From Anaerolineae bacterium (GTDB lineage: Bacteria > Chloroflexota > Anaerolineae > 4572-78 > J111): a DNA stretch of 34,149 bases. Position numbers and translations under genes: made by a program. The stretch covers positions 1 to 34,149 of the forward strand of contig JAFGDY010000154.1 of the NCBI GenBank assembly GCA_016931895.1. The letters are read 5' to 3'. Below the pieces are notes generated by a model. That model was not told the DNA's origin and made no database searches. It worked only from the letters and a program-made list of their open reading frames with translations. Below, one piece after another: positions 1 through 7,596 of the stretch (position 1 is the stretch's first letter; the number at the start of each line of letters is the position of its first letter).

Positions 1-83
1 AAATAGCCTGGACCCGATAAATTTTAACGGCCAATTTTTATTTCGTGCTCAAAAAAGTGTCAACTAAATTGTGAACCATCCCC
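1..83 (-). repeat. Left copy of 83-bp inverted terminal repeat (probable mobile-element end)
   Basis: Positions 1-83 are the reverse complement of 34064-34146; 82 of 83 positions agree, and the only difference is position 30 against 34117. Read on the minus strand the repeat contains TTGACA, a 17-base spacer and TAAAAA, a promoter pointing off the left edge. The repeat ends about 28 bases before the ribosome binding site of citrate synthase. The likeliest reading is the end of an insertion sequence whose transposase lies outside the window. No transposase is visible, so the family cannot be named. Confidence 0.8.
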
Positions 84-125
84 CAAAAACCTTTTCAAAT
101 TAAATTAATAAGGAGACCTGCACCA

Positions 126-1262
126 ATGGCTGATATTAAAACTGGATTAGACGGCATTGTTGTTGCTCAACAAGATATTTCTTTTATTGATGGAGAGAAG
201 GGTGATCTGGTTTACCGGGGGTATCATATCAACGAACTGGCTCCGGCTGCCACCTACGAAGAAATTGTTTATTTACTATGGCATCGTAAATTGCCCAATA
301 AAAGTGAAGCAACTGAATTACATGAAAGGTTGGTCACCCGGCGGGCCTTACATGATGACCATTTGAACCTGATCATGTCTATGCCCAGGTCGGCCCGGCC
401 TATGTCTGTTTGCCGGACCGGGGTTTCGCAGATTGGTTTGTACGACCCCGAACCGATGGTTTACGATAAAGAAGTAAATCAACTTAAAGCCGACGACATC
501 CTGGCCAAAATGCCCACCATTATGGCCGCTTTTTCCCGCCATCGCCGGGGCCTGGAGCCTATCCCCCCCCGCGAAGATTTGAGCCACGCCGCCAATTTTT
601 TGTGGATGTTAAATGGCGAAGAACCAACGCCGGAAGCAGAAAAAGGGCTGGACCTTTACCTGGTTCTGCTGGCCGAACACGGCTTTAACGCTTCTACGTT
701 TTCCTGCCGCGTCACCGCCGCCACCTGGGCCGGGATGTATTCCGCCGTTGTCAGCGGCATCAGCACTTTGAGCGGGCCTGCTCACGGCGGGGCCGTGCAA
801 GAAGCCATGAACCAATTTCAGGAAATTGGCAACGTTGATAATGTGGAAGCATGGTTTGAAGGGGCCTTACAAACCAAAAAACGGATTATGGGCATTGGCC
901 ATCGCGTTTATAAAACCCTGGATCCGCGCGCCCCCCATCTAAAAGCCAGAGTAGAGGAATTGGCGGCTCAATCTGACCGCTGCAAATGGTACCAAATTGC
1001 GGCCAAACTCGAAGCCCTGGCCGCCGCACACCCTTATTTTCAGGAACGCAATCTTTATCCCAATGTTGACTACTATTCCGCCCCGCTGCTTTGTATGTTG
1101 GGTCTGGAGCCGGATATGTTTACGCCCATGTTTGCCATCAGCCGGGTAGCGGGTTGGGCCGTTCACATTATGGCCCAATATGAGGATAATCGTCTCATCC
1201 GTCCTCGCGCCGAATATATCGGCCCCAAAGGCTTAACCTGGACGCCGATTGAAGAACGGTAG
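126..1262 (+). CDS. gltA: Citrate synthase
   Basis: Condenses acetyl-CoA with oxaloacetate to citrate, the entry step of the TCA cycle, in the cytosol. The 378-residue length fits the short bacterial/archaeal citrate synthase type; a 2-methylcitrate synthase role cannot be excluded from sequence alone. The catalytic triad is visible: His220 in the GPAHGG motif, His259 in GIGHRVYK and Asp315 in NVDYYSAP. Other conserved segments are LAEHGFNAST (around 182-191) and the substrate-binding arginines near 260, 340 and 360. The start is an ATG with AGGAG at 111-115, 10 bases upstream. The native promoter is not visible because the terminal repeat lies directly upstream, so transcription may depend on sequence at or beyond the repeat. 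The next gene points the other way. Confidence 0.96.
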   Translation: MADIKTGLDGIVVAQQDISFIDGEKGDLVYRGYHINELAPAATYEEIVYLLWHRKLPNKSEATELHERLVTRRALHDDHLNLIMSMPRSARPMSVCRTGVSQIGLYDPEPMVYDKEVNQLKADDILAKMPTIMAAFSRHRRGLEPIPPREDLSHAANFLWMLNGEEPTPEAEKGLDLYLVLLAEHGFNASTFSCRVTAATWAGMYSAVVSGISTLSGPAHGGAVQEAMNQFQEIGNVDNVEAWFEGALQTKKRIMGIGHRVYKTLDPRAPHLKARVEELAAQSDRCKWYQIAAKLEALAAAHPYFQERNLYPNVDYYSAPLLCMLGLEPDMFTPMFAISRVAGWAVHIMAQYEDNRLIRPRAEYIGPKGLTWTPIEER

Positions 1263-1338
1263 ACAGCTTCGTGACTATTCAGGTCATGCTCTGAGGGTTC
1301 CATCAGGCCGGGACCTTATTCAATCAGAAAAGAAACTA

Positions 1339-1456
1339 TTGGGGGGACACCCCCCAAGCCCCCCGGCCTACCGGCAGTTTCTTAGTAGCGAGGAACGAGC
1401 GAAGAATCTCCATGAAATGTATCAAAACCGACGCAACGGCCGCATGGAGATTCTTC
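1339..1456. repeat. Palindromic REP-like intergenic element
   Basis: The 263-base gap between citrate synthase and the convergent mmdB gene holds two perfect inverted repeats. One has an 8-bp stem with a 3-base loop (1339-1346 with 1350-1357, TTGGGGGG/CCCCCCAA). The other has a 14-bp stem with a 28-base loop (1401-1414 with 1443-1456, GAAGAATCTCCATG and its complement). Neither is followed by a T-run, so they do not look like simple intrinsic terminators. Their form is that of a REP or small non-autonomous palindromic element. Short ORFs overlapping this region look non-coding. Confidence 0.55.
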
Positions 1457-1525
1457 TGCCCCTGGCCTCAGAGCAACTGTGACAAAGTGAATAGTGCAAA
1501 TCCTTTTTCACACCCCAAAAACCCT

Positions 1526-2650
1526 CTAAATCATCCCGGCCAACAAAGCCAGCACGACCCCCCCGGCAATCACGCTGCCAAGCTGGCCGGCAGTATTGGC
1601 CCCCATGGCGTGCATGAGCAAAAAGTTTTGGAAATCATACTCCTGCCCCATCCGCTGCACAATCCGCGCCGACATTGGAAAAGCGCTGATCCCCGCTGCG
1701 CCAATGAGGGGATTGAATTGTTTGTTAGAGAGAACATACATCAGCTTGCCAAACAAAACCCCTCCGGTGGTGTCTAACACAAAAGCCAATAGGCCAATGG
1801 CCAAAATCAACAGCGTATCTAGCCGAATAAAGTTGGCCCCGGTCATAGTGCTGCCGATGGTCAAACCCAAGAAGATGGTGGTGACATTGGCAATCTCATT
1901 CTGGGCCGACTCGCTCAACCGCTCTACCACCAGCGATTCGCGCAGCAAGTTGCCAAACATCAGGGTGGCAATCAGCGGCGAAGCTACCGGCGCCAGCAAC
2001 GACACAATGACCGTAACAATGATGGGGAAAAGAATCCGGGCCAGGCGGGACACTTCTCGTTGGGTGTAAGGCATGCGCACTTTGCGCTCGGCGTCGGTGG
2101 TGAGCAGGCGCATTACCGGCGGTTGGATGATGGGCACTAGCGACATGTAACTGTACGCCGCCACCGCAATTGGCCCCAGCAGGTGGGGGGCCAGCTTGGT
2201 GGATACGTAAATGGCGGTGGGGCCGTCAATCGCCCCGATAATGCCAATTGAAGCAGCCTCGTTCAACTGGAATCCCAACAACAAGGCCAGCATCAACGCG
2301 CCAAAAATGCCAAATTGTCCGGCCGCGCCCAGTAAAGCCATTTTGGGATTTTCCAACAGTGGGCCAAAATCGGTCATGGCTCCCACGCCAATGAAGATGA
2401 GCAGGGGAAAAAGTTCTGTTCTTATGCCGGCCTCGTAGAGCAGTCCTAACAAGCCATTTTCACTGGCAATGCCCGTCAGCGGCAGGTTGGTCAAAATGGC
2501 CCCAAAGCCAATGGGAATCAACAATACCGGCTCGTAATCTTTGGCAATGCCCAGGTAAATGAGCACGCCGCCGGCCATCATCATCACGGCCATCTGCCAC
2601 GTGAGCAAGGTTGGGGCCTGCAAAAGTTGAAGAAGATTATCTAATTCCAT
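1526..2650 (-). CDS. mmdB: Na+-translocating decarboxylase beta subunit (MmdB/OadB/GcdB family)
   Basis: Integral membrane subunit that couples decarboxylation of carboxybiotin to Na+ export. The 374-residue protein is almost entirely hydrophobic, with about nine membrane segments. It carries the family's conserved motifs: GAIDGPTAIYVS near 140-150 with the functionally essential Asp, IGAAGISAFPMSARIVQ near 320-335, and GANTAGQLGS near the C-terminus. It is the last gene of the mmdA-D-C-B operon; its ATG follows the biotin carrier stop by nine bases, and GAGG overlaps that stop as ribosome binding site (7-base spacer). The substrate (methylmalonyl-CoA, glutaconyl-CoA or oxaloacetate) is set by the alpha subunit, here of acyl-CoA type, so methylmalonyl-CoA decarboxylase is the best call. 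Confidence 0.95.
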   Translation of the reverse strand: MELDNLLQLLQAPTLLTWQMAVMMMAGGVLIYLGIAKDYEPVLLIPIGFGAILTNLPLTGIASENGLLGLLYEAGIRTELFPLLIFIGVGAMTDFGPLLENPKMALLGAAGQFGIFGALMLALLLGFQLNEAASIGIIGAIDGPTAIYVSTKLAPHLLGPIAVAAYSYMSLVPIIQPPVMRLLTTDAERKVRMPYTQREVSRLARILFPIIVTVIVSLLAPVASPLIATLMFGNLLRESLVVERLSESAQNEIANVTTIFLGLTIGSTMTGANFIRLDTLLILAIGLLAFVLDTTGGVLFGKLMYVLSNKQFNPLIGAAGISAFPMSARIVQRMGQEYDFQNFLLMHAMGANTAGQLGSVIAGGVVLALLAGMI

Positions 2651-2659
2651 TATGCCGCC

Positions 2660-3130
2660 TCACGCAAACGTAACCAGCACATCGCCGTAAGCCACGGCTT
2701 GTCCCAAGCTCACCGCCACCTCGGCCACAATCCCGGCCCGGTGCGCGCGAATAGCGTTTTTCATTTTCATTGCCTCCAAAGAGCAAAGTTCCTGCCCTAC
2801 ATTAACCTCGTCGCCCGGTTGAACCGAGATATGAACAATGTGGCCGGGCATGGGCGCTTTAACCGCTTTGCTGTTAACCGTAACCGGGGTTGCCACTATT
2901 TTCTCCGAGGCGGGAGTTTGAGGCATAATGGTCTGGGGCAGCGCCGTCTTCTCAACCGGCGCCGATTCCTTCGCCGCCGGGTCAATAGTCACCCGGTAGG
3001 GTTGCCCGTTGACTTTGACCGTCAGCGGCGAAGTTGAAGGGTCTTCTACCTCCACTAAATATTCTTTGTCATTAACGGTTATCTTCAAACTGCGGTGATT
3101 AGTTGTTGATTCCACGGTTAATCTCTCCAT
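2660..3130 (-). CDS. mmdC: Biotin carboxyl carrier subunit of Na+-pumping decarboxylase
   Basis: Carries the carboxyl group on biotin between the carboxyltransferase and the membrane beta subunit. Starting at the ATG at 3130 the protein has 156 residues: an N-terminal segment of about 60 residues, a Pro/Ala/Thr-rich flexible linker (about 50-85), and a C-terminal biotinyl domain with the EAMKMKN motif, in which Lys122 is the biotinylation site. The frame is open further upstream to 3187, but those extra residues fall inside the previous gene and are unlike the family. The chosen ATG overlaps the end of the small membrane subunit gene by 13 bases, which suggests translational coupling. The domain order (linker then biotinyl) is typical of gamma subunits of this pump. 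Confidence 0.93.
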   Translation of the reverse strand: MERLTVESTTNHRSLKITVNDKEYLVEVEDPSTSPLTVKVNGQPYRVTIDPAAKESAPVEKTALPQTIMPQTPASEKIVATPVTVNSKAVKAPMPGHIVHISVQPGDEVNVGQELCSLEAMKMKNAIRAHRAGIVAEVAVSLGQAVAYGDVLVTFA

Positions 3131-3489
3131 CCGGTTGTTCTTGAAGTAGTAACAGACTGCAACCTGGCCCGGCCCACGGCCCACCACCCGCCGGGACCGG
3201 CCTCGAGGGCTGCGCCCAGGTTAGCGGGGTATACCTCTGCCGCCGGGCGCAGGTGAGCCAGAGCCGCCGCAATGGCGGCCACAACCGCTTCATCCGCCGG
3301 GCCTGGCTGCGGGTCAATCGGCTCTACCGTTTCTGCCGGTTCCATTTCAGCAGGCCCGGATGGCTGTGGTTTGGGCCGGGTGAAACGCTCCAACAAGATC
3401 ATCATCAACACCAGCAGGCCCAGGGCCAAAAAGGTCAAGCTCATGCCCAGCAAGCTAATGGTCAAGCCCTGTCTTAAAATCTCAGACAC
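3118..3489 (-). CDS. mmdD: Small membrane subunit of Na+-pumping decarboxylase (OadG/MmdD-like)
   Basis: A 123-residue protein with one N-terminal membrane segment (about residues 9-34) followed by a Pro/Glu/Ala-rich cytoplasmic stretch and a short C-terminal region. This is the build of OadG/MmdD subunits, which hold the soluble carboxyltransferase on the membrane complex. Sequence conservation in this family is low, so the call rests on topology and gene order. The start is a GTG with GGGGAGG six bases upstream (3496-3502), overlapping the 3' end of mmdA. Its 3' end overlaps the biotin carrier gene by 13 bases. Confidence 0.82.
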   Translation of the reverse strand: MSEILRQGLTISLLGMSLTFLALGLLVLMMILLERFTRPKPQPSGPAEMEPAETVEPIDPQPGPADEAVVAAIAAALAHLRPAAEVYPANLGAALEAGPGGWWAVGRARLQSVTTSRTTGWRD

Positions 3490-3502
3490 AATGCGCCTCC
3501 CC

Positions 3503-5146
3503 TCAAACCGGCATCACGCCGTGTTTTTTGGGGGGCGAGGTGACCTGTTTATCGCGCAAGAGTTCCAGCGCGGCAATCAGGCGGGGGCGGGTCTCGGCGG
3601 GAATGAGGATATCGTCAATGTGGCCGCTGGCGGCCGGGGTGTAAGGTTTGCCAAACTTATCCCGAAACAGCGCGGCCAACTGCGCCCGTTCGGCCTCCGG
3701 GTCTGCGGCTGCTTTGAGTTGTTTGCGGTAGAGAATATTGACCGCCCCCTCGGCCCCCATCACGGCAATTTCGGCCGTGGGCCAGGCAAAGGTCAAGTCG
3801 GTGCGGATGTATTTGCTGCTCATCACAATGTAGGCTCCCCCATAAGCCTTGCGCGTGACCACCGACAATTTGGGCACCGTGGCCTCGGAATAGGCATACA
3901 CAATTTTGGCCCCATGCCGGATGATGCCGCCGTGTTCCTGGGCCACGCCCGGCATAAACCCCGGCGAGTCGACAAATGTGATCAGGGGGATGTTGAATGC
4001 ATCGCAGAAACGAATGAACCGGCTCATTTTATCGGAGGCGTTAATGTCGATCACGCCGGCCAGAACGGACGGCTGCTGGGCCACCACGCCCACCACCTGC
4101 CCATGCAAGCGGGCAAACCCAACAATGGCGTTTTGGGCAAAATTTGGCAGCACCTCCATAAAACTATCCAGGTCAAAAATCTTGCGGATAACGGCCTTCA
4201 TGTCGTAAGCCTGGTTGGGGTCGGTGGGCACAAGGGTATTGAGGTCCGGGTCCATCCGCCAGGGGTCATCGGTGGGGGTGATACCTGGCGGCGGCTCGGC
4301 GTTATTGGCAGGCAGATAACCCAGCAGTTGGCGGGTCAGGGCCAGGGCGTGGTCTTCGTTATCGGCGGCAAAATGGGCTACCCCGCTGACGGTGCTGTGG
4401 GTGGCGGCTCCGCCCAGGGTCTCCAAATCCACCTCTTCGCGGGTAACGGTTTTGATCACTTCCGGGCCGGTGATGAACATGTGGCTGGTCTGCCGGGTCA
4501 TGATCACAAAATCGGTCAGGGCCGGGGAGTAAACCGAGCCTCCGGCGCACGGGCCGAGCATCACGCTAATCTGCGGGATCACTCCGCTGGCCTGGGTATT
4601 GTGCCAGAAGAGGTCGCCATAACCGGCCAAACCGTAAACGCCCTCCTGGATCCGCGCCCCTACCGAGTCGTTCAATCCAATAACCGGCACGCCGGCCTGT
4701 AAGGCCAGGTCCATGGCCTTGACCACTTTTTGACTCTGCGCCTCAGAAAAAGAACCGCCCAAAACCGTGAAGTCTTGGGCGTATAAACACACTCTGCGTC
4801 CGTTGATTTTACCAAAGCCGATGATCACGCTATCACCCGGATAGCACTGCTCATCCATGCCAAAATCACGGTGCCGATGGGTGACATAAGCGTCTATCTC
4901 CTGGAAACTGCCCTCATCCAATAAGCGCGTAATCCGCTCGCGGGCGGTGAGTTTACCTTTAGCGTGTTGGGTTTCGATCCGTCTAGGGCCGCCGCCCTGC
5001 CTGATCTTTTCTCGCTGCGTTTGTAGTTCGGTGATTAATGTTTGGTGCTCGTCAACATCCTCGTGGTTCTTGTTTTTCGTGGAAATATTTTGGTCTGATT
5101 TCACGTTACCCCCTTGGTAGAATCGGCCCTGGTCATCCAGCGCCAC
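3503..5146 (-). CDS. mmdA: Acyl-CoA carboxyltransferase subunit, methylmalonyl-CoA decarboxylase alpha (MmdA/PccB family)
   Basis: Transfers the carboxyl group of an acyl-CoA (probably methylmalonyl-CoA) to the biotin carrier. The protein shows the two crotonase-like halves of the carboxyltransferase family, with N-terminal motifs RIETQHAKGKLTARERI and GLNDSVGARIQEGV and C-terminal motifs ITFVDSPGFMPGVAQE and KAYGGAYIVM. No biotin carboxylase gene is nearby, and the next genes are the membrane pump subunits, which argues for a Na+-pumping decarboxylase rather than a propionyl-CoA carboxylase. The start is uncertain. The open frame begins at GTG 5146 with AAGG seven bases upstream; a second in-frame GTG at 5104 has a G-rich AAGGGGG four bases upstream and would remove 14 poorly conserved residues. 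Gene order A-D-C-B matches the order known for methylmalonyl-CoA decarboxylase operons. Confidence 0.93.
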   Translation of the reverse strand: MALDDQGRFYQGGNVKSDQNISTKNKNHEDVDEHQTLITELQTQREKIRQGGGPRRIETQHAKGKLTARERITRLLDEGSFQEIDAYVTHRHRDFGMDEQCYPGDSVIIGFGKINGRRVCLYAQDFTVLGGSFSEAQSQKVVKAMDLALQAGVPVIGLNDSVGARIQEGVYGLAGYGDLFWHNTQASGVIPQISVMLGPCAGGSVYSPALTDFVIMTRQTSHMFITGPEVIKTVTREEVDLETLGGAATHSTVSGVAHFAADNEDHALALTRQLLGYLPANNAEPPPGITPTDDPWRMDPDLNTLVPTDPNQAYDMKAVIRKIFDLDSFMEVLPNFAQNAIVGFARLHGQVVGVVAQQPSVLAGVIDINASDKMSRFIRFCDAFNIPLITFVDSPGFMPGVAQEHGGIIRHGAKIVYAYSEATVPKLSVVTRKAYGGAYIVMSSKYIRTDLTFAWPTAEIAVMGAEGAVNILYRKQLKAAADPEAERAQLAALFRDKFGKPYTPAASGHIDDILIPAETRPRLIAALELLRDKQVTSPPKKHGVMPV

Positions 5147-5244
5147 ATTTTGACCTTATTTTTATCAACTCTCACTTTCCAAAATAAATCTCAAGTCAAA
5201 ATCAATCTGTCACCATGTGTTCCCCCCTCCTGAAAATTCTGACC

Positions 5245-5273
5245 ATTTTAGCACACCTCTCCTTGAACAACAA
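5245..5273 (-). promoter_or_regulatory. Candidate promoter of the mmdADCB operon
   Basis: On the minus strand TTGTTG (5273-5268) is separated by exactly 17 bases from TAAAAT (5250-5245), which is preceded by TGC as an extended -10. The predicted start is near 5238, giving a leader of about 90 bases. An inverted repeat TGAAC-N6-GTTCA (5264-5279) overlaps the -35 box and could be an operator. The rest of the 343-base gap 5147-5489 holds only the terminator of the next gene. Confidence 0.5.
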
Positions 5274-5443
5274 TGTTCAGCAAACGCTGTGTTAGATTAA
5301 ACTCTCTTGGCAGGATTTAGTTTCGGTGGGGGATCGCAGAAGCAAGATCACAAATTTGCTGGCTATCGTTTCCAGAGATGGCGGCCCTGGACCGGATTTA
5401 GGCCATTTTGGCAGGGGAATGTGCAACGCGGTGTTGATGAATC

Positions 5444-5481
5444 AAAACGACCGTGTTCAAACAAACGATCACGGTCGTTGT
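5444..5481 (-). terminator. Intrinsic terminator after the cohesin-domain gene
   Basis: A perfect 10-bp stem AACGACCGTG/CACGGTCGTT (5446-5455 with 5470-5479) with a 14-base loop lies 10 bases beyond the stop codon at 5490. On the minus strand the stem runs into TTTT, as expected for a terminator of the minus-strand gene. Confidence 0.7.
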
Positions 5482-5489
5482 TTTCAGGA

Positions 5490-6332
5490 TTAATTCAAAA
5501 TCACATGCCGACTGGCAAATCGGGCCGGTATCCGGCGATAACGATGCCACTTGTATCTTTTAACCAGGCTGAACACCAATAGGCCGCCACTGCCCATCAC
5601 AAAAATACTGCCTAATATTGAAACACCCGAAGCCGTCACCGCTACCACCATCACCTGTCGCCAAGAAAAACCGCCGCCATGCACAACAATTTTGGGCTTA
5701 GAGGCCAAAGGCTCACCCCATAGAGGAGGTGTTTCATCACCACCAACACCGGAAGTAATCTCACCGCCAACATCCAGGCCAACATTATCCCCATCGCCCG
5801 ATCCATTAAACTTATTGCCCAAAGCCAAGCCGGCCGTTTGGCAGGGAATAGTGTGTAAATCAAAGGCGACCAGTTTGGCATGTTCAACGTCAAGCGTAGA
5901 TGGCCTCTGTTGCAATACTTTAAAAGTTACTCGCGCCAGCGGGCCATCTTGGGCGATAGGCGGGGCCGGGTTGAGCAAGGAAACGGCAAAGGTGATTATT
6001 CCCCCGGCCTCATCAACCTGGTTGGCTACCACAAAAATTTGGTCGGCAGATAATAAACTCCCGCCTTCAATCTGAACGCCCCCTTGTTCGGTTTCCAAAT
6101 CCTGCACAGCCAGCGCAGCGGGATCATACTTCAACCGAAATTCCACTCCATACAGGTCTGTTACATTTTCAACCATAACTTCAACAATTATAGTCTCATT
6201 GGTAGCGCTAACCACCTGCGGATAGACCCGCGCCTCTGCCTGGGCAAATGCCGGCAAGGGACTGCAAAGCAAGGCCAAACCTATTAATCCTGAAAGCATA
6301 GTCTTGTTTAAGAAATATCTGGCAAGGATCAT
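5490..6332 (-). CDS. Membrane-anchored cohesin-domain protein
   Basis: A 280-residue exported protein. Residues 1-31 form a signal peptide ending in AFAQA. Residues about 34-155 look like a cohesin fold: repeated short beta strands, with the typical phrases YGVEFRLKYDPAALAVQD and ARVTFKVL. A Gly/Asp-rich linker follows (about 172-215), then one membrane segment (about 228-257) and a short, strongly basic cytoplasmic tail (KRYKWHRYRR). The predicted topology puts the cohesin domain outside the cell. Cohesins bind dockerin modules; no dockerin or glycoside hydrolase is present in the window, so partner and role are unknown. The ATG has AGGA ten bases upstream. It is transcribed alone, between a candidate promoter and a terminator. 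Confidence 0.82.
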   Translation of the reverse strand: MILARYFLNKTMLSGLIGLALLCSPLPAFAQAEARVYPQVVSATNETIIVEVMVENVTDLYGVEFRLKYDPAALAVQDLETEQGGVQIEGGSLLSADQIFVVANQVDEAGGIITFAVSLLNPAPPIAQDGPLARVTFKVLQQRPSTLDVEHAKLVAFDLHTIPCQTAGLALGNKFNGSGDGDNVGLDVGGEITSGVGGDETPPLWGEPLASKPKIVVHGGGFSWRQVMVVAVTASGVSILGSIFVMGSGGLLVFSLVKRYKWHRYRRIPARFASRHVILN

Positions 6333-6406
6333 GGTTCGTTTTTCCTGTGATAATCTTTCTGCTTTTTCTATTTATTCCAGGCCCCGGAGATTTCAGGAAC
6401 AATTTC

Positions 6407-6435
6407 AGTATATTAATAGATTTAACATTTGGGAA
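6407..6435 (-). promoter_or_regulatory. Candidate promoter of the cohesin-domain gene
   Basis: On the minus strand TTCCCA (6435-6430), 17 bases, then TATACT (6412-6407). The -10 is good and the -35 is weak. The leader would be about 70 bases. Confidence 0.4.
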
Positions 6436-6489
6436 GCGTAAAATATTCGGATTTCTGAGCCAATATCTCTAGGGGAAAATCACCGGGAG

Positions 6490-6525
6490 AAAAAATCACC
6501 GGCTCTGTAGAAACTACGGAGCCGG
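6490..6525 (-). terminator. Intrinsic terminator downstream of the SDR gene
   Basis: A 12-bp stem with one G-U pair, CCGGCTCTGTAG/CTACGGAGCCGG (6499-6510 with 6514-6525), and an AAA loop. On the minus strand it is followed by TGA and six T's (6495-6490). It lies about 190 bases past the SDR stop codon. A weaker T-run on the other side means it could also work for plus-strand transcripts. Confidence 0.68.
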
Positions 6526-6557
6526 CCGGTCAATAAAATTATTTTTTGAGGAGGGCT

Positions 6558-6821
6558 ATGTTTTTGGACAGCAGGGGCTTGTTACCCTTAACCCAACCGG
6601 GCCACAAGCCCCCACCGATTGACGAAACCCAGTATACCGCCAATCCCGGCATGGTACTTGACGCTCCGGCAACGCTGACGCGGTGGAAAACCTACGTCCC
6701 AAAAATTCTGCTTAAGAATCCTTGCGCCCCGGACATCTGGCGGTTAAAAATGATCTTTGGCCGGGAGGGTCTGCTACAATTTCAACAGGCGGGAGTGTTT
6801 GACCGGCCAGCCATCGTTTAA
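6558..6821 (+). CDS. Possible small protein of unknown function
   Basis: An 87-residue open frame starting at an ATG with AGGAGG (6549-6554) three bases upstream, a shorter gap than usual. I do not recognise the protein; it has no signal peptide or membrane segment. Its last third overlaps the 3' end of the SDR gene on the other strand by 110 bases, which argues against it or makes it a recent arrival. The well-formed ribosome binding site and the lack of any other gene at 6526-6711 are the only reasons to list it. Confidence 0.22.
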   Translation: MFLDSRGLLPLTQPGHKPPPIDETQYTANPGMVLDAPATLTRWKTYVPKILLKNPCAPDIWRLKMIFGREGLLQFQQAGVFDRPAIV

Positions 6822-7587
6822 AACGATGACCCTCCCAATTTTGCAACATCCGGCGCAAAAAAGGCAGAAATCGCTCAAAAAAACGAAACAACCTGAAACG
6901 GCGGGAGGGATAAACGGCCGTCCAATTCTGTTCAATGCCTCTGATCACGGCCCGGGCCACTGTCTCGGCGGGTTGATTGGGCCAGGGCAGCGGCACATTT
7001 TTCCCGGCGTTGTCAAAAAAATTGGTGCGCGTGGCAATGGGATAAACCAGCATCAGGGCATTGGGATCGGCCAATTCAAAACGGTAGGCCTCGGCAAAAC
7101 GGTGCAGCGCGGCTTTGGTGGCCGCATAAACGGCATATCCGGGTAGCGAAATATGACCAATAGCCGAAGCCGTCATCACCACTTTATACGCTCGCCCCGC
7201 ATTGAGCGCCTGCATTTTTTCAGCCGAATAAATGGCCGAAAGAACGTTAAGTTGGAAAATTTGGGCAAGGTGGTCCCAATCGGGCGTTTCTATTTTTTCG
7301 TAATAGGCATAACCGGCGTTGGCAATAAACAGATCAATGCCCCCCATCACCTTGACCGCATGCTCAAACAAGGCATCCACATTCGCCGGCCGGGATAAGT
7401 CGGCAAAATAGGGGATGATTGTGGCCCGGGCAGAGGGCAGCGCGCCAAGAGCAACCTGGAGCGCATTCTGCTTGATGTCTACCGCCACAATCCGGGCCGG
7501 ATAGAGGGCTAATTGATTGAGCAAGGCGCGACCAATACCCGAAGCAGCGCCGGTGAGCACGATGCGACAATTGTTAAGTTCCATCAC
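6712..7587 (-). CDS. Short-chain dehydrogenase/reductase (SDR), classical type
   Basis: A 291-residue NAD(P)-dependent oxidoreductase. The Rossmann motif TGAASGIG is at residues 12-19, NAG at 90-92, the catalytic Ser at 141 and YxxxK as Tyr154/Lys158. The C-terminus is about 30-40 residues longer than a typical classical SDR, with an Arg/Phe-rich stretch (RRFRLFRFFERFLPFLRR) that could lie on a membrane surface; this suggests a lipid-like substrate but does not prove it. The frame opens with GTG at 7587 followed at once by ATG at 7584; the ATG is as likely a start. It follows the acetoacetate decarboxylase-like gene by nine bases on the same strand, so both are probably co-transcribed. Confidence 0.9.
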   Translation of the reverse strand: MMELNNCRIVLTGAASGIGRALLNQLALYPARIVAVDIKQNALQVALGALPSARATIIPYFADLSRPANVDALFEHAVKVMGGIDLFIANAGYAYYEKIETPDWDHLAQIFQLNVLSAIYSAEKMQALNAGRAYKVVMTASAIGHISLPGYAVYAATKAALHRFAEAYRFELADPNALMLVYPIATRTNFFDNAGKNVPLPWPNQPAETVARAVIRGIEQNWTAVYPSRRFRLFRFFERFLPFLRRMLQNWEGHRFKRWLAGQTLPPVEIVADPPGQRSFLTARCPGRKDS

Positions 7588-7596
7588 TAAATCAAG

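Noticed and set aside
1249-1777. Small plus-strand frames between and over citrate synthase and mmdB
   Set aside because: No ribosome binding sites, composition unlike protein, and overlap with the palindromes or the well-supported mmdB gene.
3272-4702. Long plus-strand frame opposite mmdA
   Set aside because: Composition and position are those of an antisense shadow; mmdA has full family motifs.
5264-5279. LexA box before mmdA
   Set aside because: Half-sites GAAC and GTTC are present, but the spacing is six bases rather than four, and the operon is metabolic.
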